From contig NC_135185.1 in the NCBI RefSeq assembly GCF_041146795.1, positions 8,543,529 to 8,607,528 of the forward strand: 64,000 bases of DNA. The letters are read 5' to 3'. Made by a program: the position numbers and the translations under genes. Below, one piece after another: positions 57,652 through 64,000 of the stretch. The DNA is from Maylandia zebra (lineage: Eukaryota; Chordata; Actinopteri; Cichliformes; Cichlidae). The notes under the pieces were generated by a model. The model was not told the origin of the DNA, ran no database searches, and was given only the letters and a program-made list of their open reading frames with translations. Within the stretch, counting starts at the first letter, position 1; each line of letters starts with the position of its first letter.

Positions 57652-58848
57652 AGTTTAAAAAGCTCATACAGGCTACTCCACCTTCTAATGTTACAGTCCC
57701 TTGGTGCCTTCTTTCCAGGCCTCTTAAATCATCCCAGGTGAACAAGTGCAATGATCAAGAGGGGAGCTGCTGCTAACTGGTGTGACTGATAAGATCTGAC
57801 CTATAGTGCTTCTCAGGGTTTATCATATGAGGGAAAGCAGGGGATACACTTGGACTTCAATAAAAAAGCTGAACCAGACTTCCTGTATAGAGGTGCCCGT
57901 CCTGCAGATCAACAATCCAGCCTGTCTTATCAAAGCAAGAAACCTTCAGAGGTTGCAAAGGTACAGACATTCTGTATTTTTCACGAGTTGTCATTGCAGA
58001 TTTCCATCCTCTATACTCAGTATACTGTTAATGCCTTTGTATCTTTTAATGCCTATTTATGTCTTTATACTAGACACTATAAAGTTGGTGTGAAGGTGGA
58101 ATTCAGTGAAGGAATCTAAGCATCATCAGCTTAACTTCAAATTCACCTCTATTTCACTTGATGTAACGTAACTCTGATCACAGCCACTGTAATAGACGGG
58201 CTCATAGATGGACTTTTTTTTTTAAATCTTAAACTTTAATTTACATTTGACCTTTTGTATTGTCTTTATTGTCTGACTGAGTACCTGAAGTTCTGTTTAT
58301 TTAAGCCCTTTCTGTACAGTGCTTTGTGACTGCTTGTCTATGAAAAGTGCTTAATAAATAAACCTTACTTACTCTCTTTTGATTAACAGCACATATTTCA
58401 ATAATAATACTTTGCATCTTCATCCTGAAAGATTGTTTCTGTGTGAGGAAATCCAATTCTGCTATTGCAGCTCTATCACATAGTGCAGACTTTTTTTTTT
58501 ACATAAAATATTTTTTATGAACATAATGTCACAAAAAATGCTTTCATCACTTCTGCCATCCCTTCTGATCTGCTCATTCAGGTGTTGAAGTGGTTTGTTT
58601 TTCACTCAACAGTGAAAAGAAAACCATCAGCTGATTTTCACAAACAGCTGATTTACTAAGAAGCATTTGATAGAATTCAAAATTTATAAAACATTGATAC
58701 TGTAGAAAAAAACACAACAGACCACAGATGAGATAAAGATGTTTGTTTGTTAATTTATTTGCATTTATGAAGCATTATGGAAACATACTTTTCAAGTTCA
58801 CATGTTTCCAGCAGTTATAAAATCCAATCAACAGATTGCTATTTATTG
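57652..58848. repeat. Segmental-duplicate block B, 3' flank of the NT5C1-like gene
   Basis: Continues the homology with block A (from about 19935 to 21223) that the LTR element interrupts. No gene is recognised. Confidence 0.7.
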
Positions 58849-61800
58849 TTAGTTTGGTGAGAGCACCAGACATGCCACTGTGCCGACCTCCAATGCAGCA
58901 TCAACATGTCTCTGCTGGTCATCAAAGAAGATGTGAGGCTTGATCCTCTGCAGTGTAGGACCTTTGTTAGCCCCTCCCACAAACACAGCTTCATCAAGCT
59001 CCAGACCCCAGGTGTGCAGAGTGTTTAAAGCTCTGTAGCCGTCACAGCCTGCCCCTCGAGATGTCACCAGGTAGGTACGAATGGGACACTTCTTGTACAA
59101 GCCTCTATTATGCAACTTTTTCTGCAGTTTTATTAAAACCTCCAAGAATCCTTTGAATGGTCCCTGAATAAAGAAAAGAGAAGAAGAGCAGAGACTCAAC
59201 ACATGACAATCTGGTCAAAGCAGGAAAGTGCATTTGGATAATTTAGCTGATATCAGTTTATTTGAATGTAATTAGCAAAGATTTTCTTTTCTATTATTAA
59301 ATATATATTGCTTATAACAGTGCAGAAGGCCAACATAACTGTAACCATATAGTTAAATTAGCTGTTTTTTTTTTGAAAAATATTAAAAGAAGATGGAATG
59401 TGTTTCTATCATCTATCTTTCATACCTCATTCATTCGAATTTCAACATTTTGCTTCTCATTCTTCAAGTATTCTTGTAGTCCACCACTCTTGAACACGAG
59501 CTCTGACTCATTAGAGAAGAGGACAGCGTCGCCATCAAAGGCAACACGCAGCTGATTCTCAGACTCTGTGATTATGTTTGTTGGGGTGAACATGATAGCA
59601 GCTGCTACACCTGATGTAGGGACATTCATTCACAGTAACACACAGAGTCATTAAAGTACAACAGCAGAAACTGCACTTTGTCTTAAAATTAGCACCACAT
59701 TTAACACTTTTACCTGCATTCAAAGCTTCCTGAACCTTCAACCCTGGTTCATCAGACAGGTACAGGTGGGTGTTGTTTTTTTTTAACTCATTCACAAGTT
59801 GATCTTCAGTCACAGGTAACAGAGTTATAAGTTCTTCCAGCCCTGCAAACAAGAAGGAATGAAAAGGCTGCTGGACAATCTGATTTACCAAATCTGTTTA
59901 GATTCATCAGAGTAGTGTTAGCAATAGTGTTACTATTACTTACTTATATCTATTATTTTTGTATTGACTTGTTTTTAGAGTACTTACACTTTCAAGTGTA
60001 TTCTACTTTATAAGATTCTGTTTTAGTGTTTTTGTTGTCTTATTGTAAGCCTGTCATTAATCTATTTAAAAATTTGAAGGGCATGAAAAGTGCTGTACAA
60101 ATGAAGCCTGAATGATTTAGAAAAGGTATTGGGGTAAACAAGAGTTGATCAGAATCACTTAGAAGTGGAAAGATTGTCTCAGTCTCAGTCTAATTGTTTC
60201 CATTTATCCATTTTCTCAAAATTTAGAAGTTTCCTCATAAGACACATGTATTTGAAATAATAGTAAGTGTGTTTGGAGGTGTCATAAACTCACCATGTTC
60301 ACGGATCCGATCCATGAGAAAGTCTGATGATGAGCTGTCATTGATGAGTTTGACTTTAAAGAGCTCCTCACTGTCAGGGTAATGGTTTGTGAGTTCAGCA
60401 TTGACTGCCTTCAGAGCCTGAGAGCAGGACAAGGAAGATAAATTAAATTCGAGTGAATGTTAAGTAACTGTGTGAGTGCAGTATTTGTGTGCAGGTTTCT
60501 GTGGTGCTTTGTCTTATGTGGTATATTCTCATCTTTCACATAACCACTACATGCAATTTTGTGTATGTGTTTTTCCCCTCATAATATATGACCTTAACAA
60601 ATTTGAAGGCAGGGCCATAGCCCTGCTGTTCTTGCTTGAAGAGGAGTCCTGAAGACATGGCAATGGTGACGGGGATCTCTGGTTCAGGCTAAAGGAGAAA
60701 AAAATGTTTCCCACAATTCAATAAAGACATTCTTTTGCATAGTTTAAAAATAAATTGTCAACAATTTTCTTATTTGACCTCTGCACTCATACAGTATGTT
60801 ATGACACTATTTGCACTTCTTGCTTGCTGATTTAATGCTTTATCTGTACTTTTGTAGGAACTTGTTATGAATCAGTTTTCAACCTTAAATCTTTCTCTGT
60901 CTAGAAGATCTTCATGAAAATGACTGGATTTTATTCACTGAGTTGCCACAGCTGCCATTCACTTTTGTCTTCTGCTCTTGGGTCTGGTGTGATAACTCTT
61001 TATACTCTCCCACTTTCTTTCTGTTTCCCACAATTTTTCCTAACAATCAATCTGAGAATCAATCTGAGTTAGTTAGTGAAAATCGTCCTACAGAATTGTT
61101 TTTTAGTGACAAGGAAGGATATGATTTCTGTTCAACACATAAATATATTGTGGTGATGAGTAAGTAAACATCACACTGCATACTTTCATGCTCGTGCTTC
61201 CAGCATCTTGTTGTTAACACTCGTTTGCCGTTCACAAACACACATTACCAACAACAACAACACTGCAGGACCTAGTTCAGCTTTTAAGTCGGTGAGGTGT
61301 GATTGTGATGGCGCTCAGGTGTGTAGTGGCACCACAGACCACGTCCTGCCACAGAGTATAAGGATGTTTAAAAGATGCTGCAGAAAGCTGCATCTGGTCA
61401 GACGGAAAAACACACAAACTCGGATGAGTGTGTGGCGGAGGTGTGGTTCCTGGCTCAGCTGCAGGGTAGGTGTGCTGCAGTGTATAAAAGGCCCCAAAGT
61501 TCATAGGTGAATTCTATTTGAGCTCTGATACCAGTGTTTGTAAGTTTGTATAAGTTTCTATACTGTTCATGTAGCATTCAACCTTCTGTTAGTTACAGTT
61601 ACTAACAAGAAAATGTGGTGCGGTCGCGTTAAAATTTTCCAACAAACAGACGGCTGAAGCTGTGTTCAGCTTACCGCACCTTATATCAGATTAAATAAGT
61701 AATCTGGGCGCTACAGCTTTACGCAGCTGTGCGCGCTCCTGCGGACGGCAATCACGATCACTGTCTAGCACAACACCTGGAGCTAAGGGGGCAAAACAAT

Positions 61801-63521
61801 CGCATGAGTGCTGCTGTTTGACTGAGGAAGAATAAAGTAGTCGTGGTAAGCCAATCACACGACCACTTTAAGATGACAAAGCAACAAGGTGATATATACC
61901 AGTTTTTAAATTGTGTTGATAGGCCACGTAAAACCAGAGTCATGATAAACAATATATATGTGTGTTTTTTCCTCAATAGTTTCGTCATGTTTACTGTCTG
62001 AGCACAGCGCTAGCAAGCACTCTCTGCTTATGAGCAAAAAATAAAAAACACAAAACAAAAAACAGCCCGTTCGTGTTGGTGGAAAAATGAACCATGTCAA
62101 CTAATCAAAAAAAATGGGCAACTTGACATTTGGTTGTTTAGGAAGAGGGGGAAGTTTTAGGAGTGACGGCGAGAGAGGGTGAGAGAGAAAGACAGCAGAA
62201 AAAGAGAGAGAGCGAATTTTGAGATGTGAGAGATTTGCGATGTTTAGCATGTTTGGAGTGTGTAGTTAATCTTCTGTAGTTAGCGTGTAGTGTTGGGGAT
62301 GGTTTTGTCCTGCTGTCAGGCTTGTAATGTTGTCCTTTATAGTGGACAGAAATTATTATTTTGGAGTGGCACAAATAATTTGTGTGGCATCTTATTGAAA
62401 CTGCAAATAACTTTGTTGTTTGCAAAACTTGTGCATTTGATTTTAAAATTGACAATTTATATTTGCATTTAAAGTTATGAAATATGATTCAATAAACATA
62501 TTTGTGGTTGTTACAGTAAAAAATATAACTTTTTCTACTCTGATTTTATGTTTTTTGTCTTATTTTAGATCAATTGTGTTAATACAGTATGTCAAAATGA
62601 AAACATAACTGTAAATTCAGACACGTGAGGTTGTGCTGAAAAGGATGATACCAAACAAGGCAAAGTAATTAGTTTTTAAAAGTGAAATGTAGAGGAAACA
62701 TCAAATGTATTAAAAAATGACCAATTATACCCTGGACACCAGAGAGTTAAACAATTTTTTTAAGTAACGCAATAGTTACTTTTCAAGTAATTAATTACTT
62801 TTAGAATCTTGTAACTCAGTTACGAACTCACTTACTTTTTTGAAGAAGTAACTAGTAACTATAAATAATTACTTTTTCAAAGTAACTTGCCCAACACTGG
62901 GCACTATACAGTTGGTATGAAGGTGGAATTCAGAGAATGAATCTCAGCATCATCAGCAAAAATTCATATGAATCTGTGCTACACTTGATGTAACATAACT
63001 GTGACCTTTTAATCCATCACAGTGTAGCAAAATAACCTGTTTATCCTGCAGAGGATTTGCATGCAACGTTTAAATAACTCAGTTAGTGTACCACAGCATG
63101 TTTCACATTATTACTGCAGCAGCTGGCTGCTGCTAAACTAATTTCCCCTTGTGAGACAATAAAGAAATTGAATTGAATTGAATTGGTGTCGGTTACAGGA
63201 AGACAATTCACTGACTCTCTTCATAACTGTATATCTTTTTTATTATTCTTGATTACTTAACACAATTTTATACCTTATTTCAAAAGATGACGAAGTTATA
63301 GAAATATTCATTAAAACTGCTATAACAGACATATTTTCTTGTTAATAGTGCACAGCTTTCTGACATAGTGAAAAGAAAATCACAAAGGATGGCACACCAT
63401 CATCCACCAGCAGAGCATATATCTTTCACTAAGTTGTTAAAACTACTACATAATTGCCACACACCAGCATATATTAATACATTAAAAACTGACTTACTGT
63501 AGAAGTTCTGCACTCACTCAT
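58849..63521 (-). CDS. Cytosolic 5'-nucleotidase I-like gene, copy B
   Basis: Six exons on minus: 63521-63498 (MSECRTST, then a GTAAGT donor), 60688-60593 ([17 protein letters not shown]-type), 60417-60294 ([17 protein letters not shown]), 59842-59714 ([17 protein letters not shown]), 59610-59426 ([13 protein letters not shown]) and 59163-58849 ([19 protein letters not shown], stop). All phases agree and give 290 residues. The enzyme family hydrolyses AMP in the cytosol. Retained motifs include DGDAVLFS and FFDDQ. As in copy A, the segment after SSRxLF is shorter than in mammals and the TNNHAQVGVRLIN region is replaced by [13 protein letters not shown], so substrate handling may differ. Of the four copies in the window this is the only one with every exon and splice site in place. 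A TATA-like GAATAAAAAGG lies about 75 bases before the ATG. Confidence 0.75.
61200..63180. other. Intron 1 of NT5C1-like copy B; mixed repeats
   Basis: Up to about 61430 it follows block A sequence (A: 23500-23575). 61430-62740 is unassigned. The stretch near 62900-62960 repeats the GGTGTGAAGGTGGAATTCAG motif of 20450 and 58085. A tail of GAATT units near 63160-63185 looks like a LINE or SINE 3' end. Confidence 0.45.
62750..62899. mobile_element. hAT-type MITE fragment
   Basis: Rich in AGTTACTTTT/AAAGTAACT motifs and ending AAAGTAACTTGCCCAACACTG, the terminus of a widespread fish hAT-type non-autonomous element. The left terminus is degraded. Confidence 0.5.
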
Positions 63522-64000
63522 CGTGCTTCTTAAAGATAGAAATAAACTTGAATTTCCTCTGTTTGCTGACTGCAGAACTGCTGTTCTTCCTTTTTATTCT
63601 AACTAGAAAAGCTACGTCATGATGCAGAACCTGTGGAGCCTTTGGACCCTGTTGCCATGCCATTTGTATTGATTAGTGATGTTCGATTCGTAAACGAATC
63701 GTTCAATACTCGAGAATCACTTTACTGACTCGTGAATCATGATTCACAAGCGCAACTGACTCACTGACTCATCCCTGTTGCTGTTAGCAAACTAATTCCA
63801 TTAGTAGAAATATATCTATCTTATAATTAAAATTGTGGGGGGAAAAAACAACAGCCAGTTTCTTAACAAAAACATTTCTGCTCTGAACTAGAAGAAAAAA
63901 CCCTGAGTAGAAGCTCACATCAAGACAATAGCTCCTCAGTTCACAGTAGCATCGCTTAGCTAGCATGCTAACAGCACATTTGAGTTACTCACCCCCTCCC
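63522..64000. other. 5' flank of NT5C1-like copy B, then an unassigned palindromic repeat
   Basis: Homology with block A ends near 63690. The following 80 bases contain CGATTCGTAAACGAATCG and GTGAATCATGATTCAC, nested palindromes that suggest the end of a DNA transposon running out of the window. Confidence 0.4.

Overview
The window looks like nuclear DNA of a bony fish, most likely a percomorph teleost and perhaps a cichlid. There are no bacterial-style operons. Host genes are short-exon and intron-rich, and they sit in a mass of fish-type mobile DNA: PIF/Harbinger, Tc1, L1, L2, tRNA-derived SINEs, Mag-lineage and Gmr1-lineage Ty3/Gypsy elements. The lineage call rests on family recognition by eye, not on a search.

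Layout. 1-5.4 kb: little recognisable coding, a probable solo LTR. 5.43-9.10 kb: a young non-autonomous LTR element (minus strand) carrying a proline-rich protein. 10.2-11.1 kb: L2-like LINE 3' end; 11.77 kb: a fossil exon of a cytosolic 5'-nucleotidase I-like (NT5C1-like) gene. 12.36-18.93 kb: a minus-strand L1 that has lost its RT region and now holds a SINE and a second member of the same LTR family. 21.2-27.9 kb: NT5C1-like copy A, with Harbinger copy 1 and a probable solo LTR in its first intron. 29.0-46.4 kb: a dead SAMD3-like host gene (minus strand) with an L2 in one exon, a young Mag/Jule-like Gypsy in an intron, and Harbinger copy 2 in another exon; Harbinger copy 2 itself contains a whole-looking Gmr1-like Gypsy with identical LTRs. 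47-52.8 kb: an ISG12/IFI27-like interferon-inducible cluster (one intact gene with an ISRE, several partial copies), an NT5C1-like exon fragment and a Tc1 remnant. 52.9-63.7 kb: segmental-duplicate block B with the better preserved NT5C1-like gene, interrupted downstream by a third member of the LTR family.

The most interesting content is the LTR family seen three times (5.4, 14.1 and 53.0 kb). It has no reverse transcriptase, protease or integrase. It codes for a protein with a conserved N-terminal motif, a repetitive linker, GRPPELF-type repeats and a hydrophobic C-terminus. Two members show a 10-nt primer-binding site complementary to the predicted first nucleotides of their own transcript, with a compensatory base change between them, which points to Tf1/sushi-type self-priming. 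The host story is local duplication of a small immune/nucleotide-metabolism gene cluster (ISG12-like plus NT5C1-like) followed by repeated transposon invasion.
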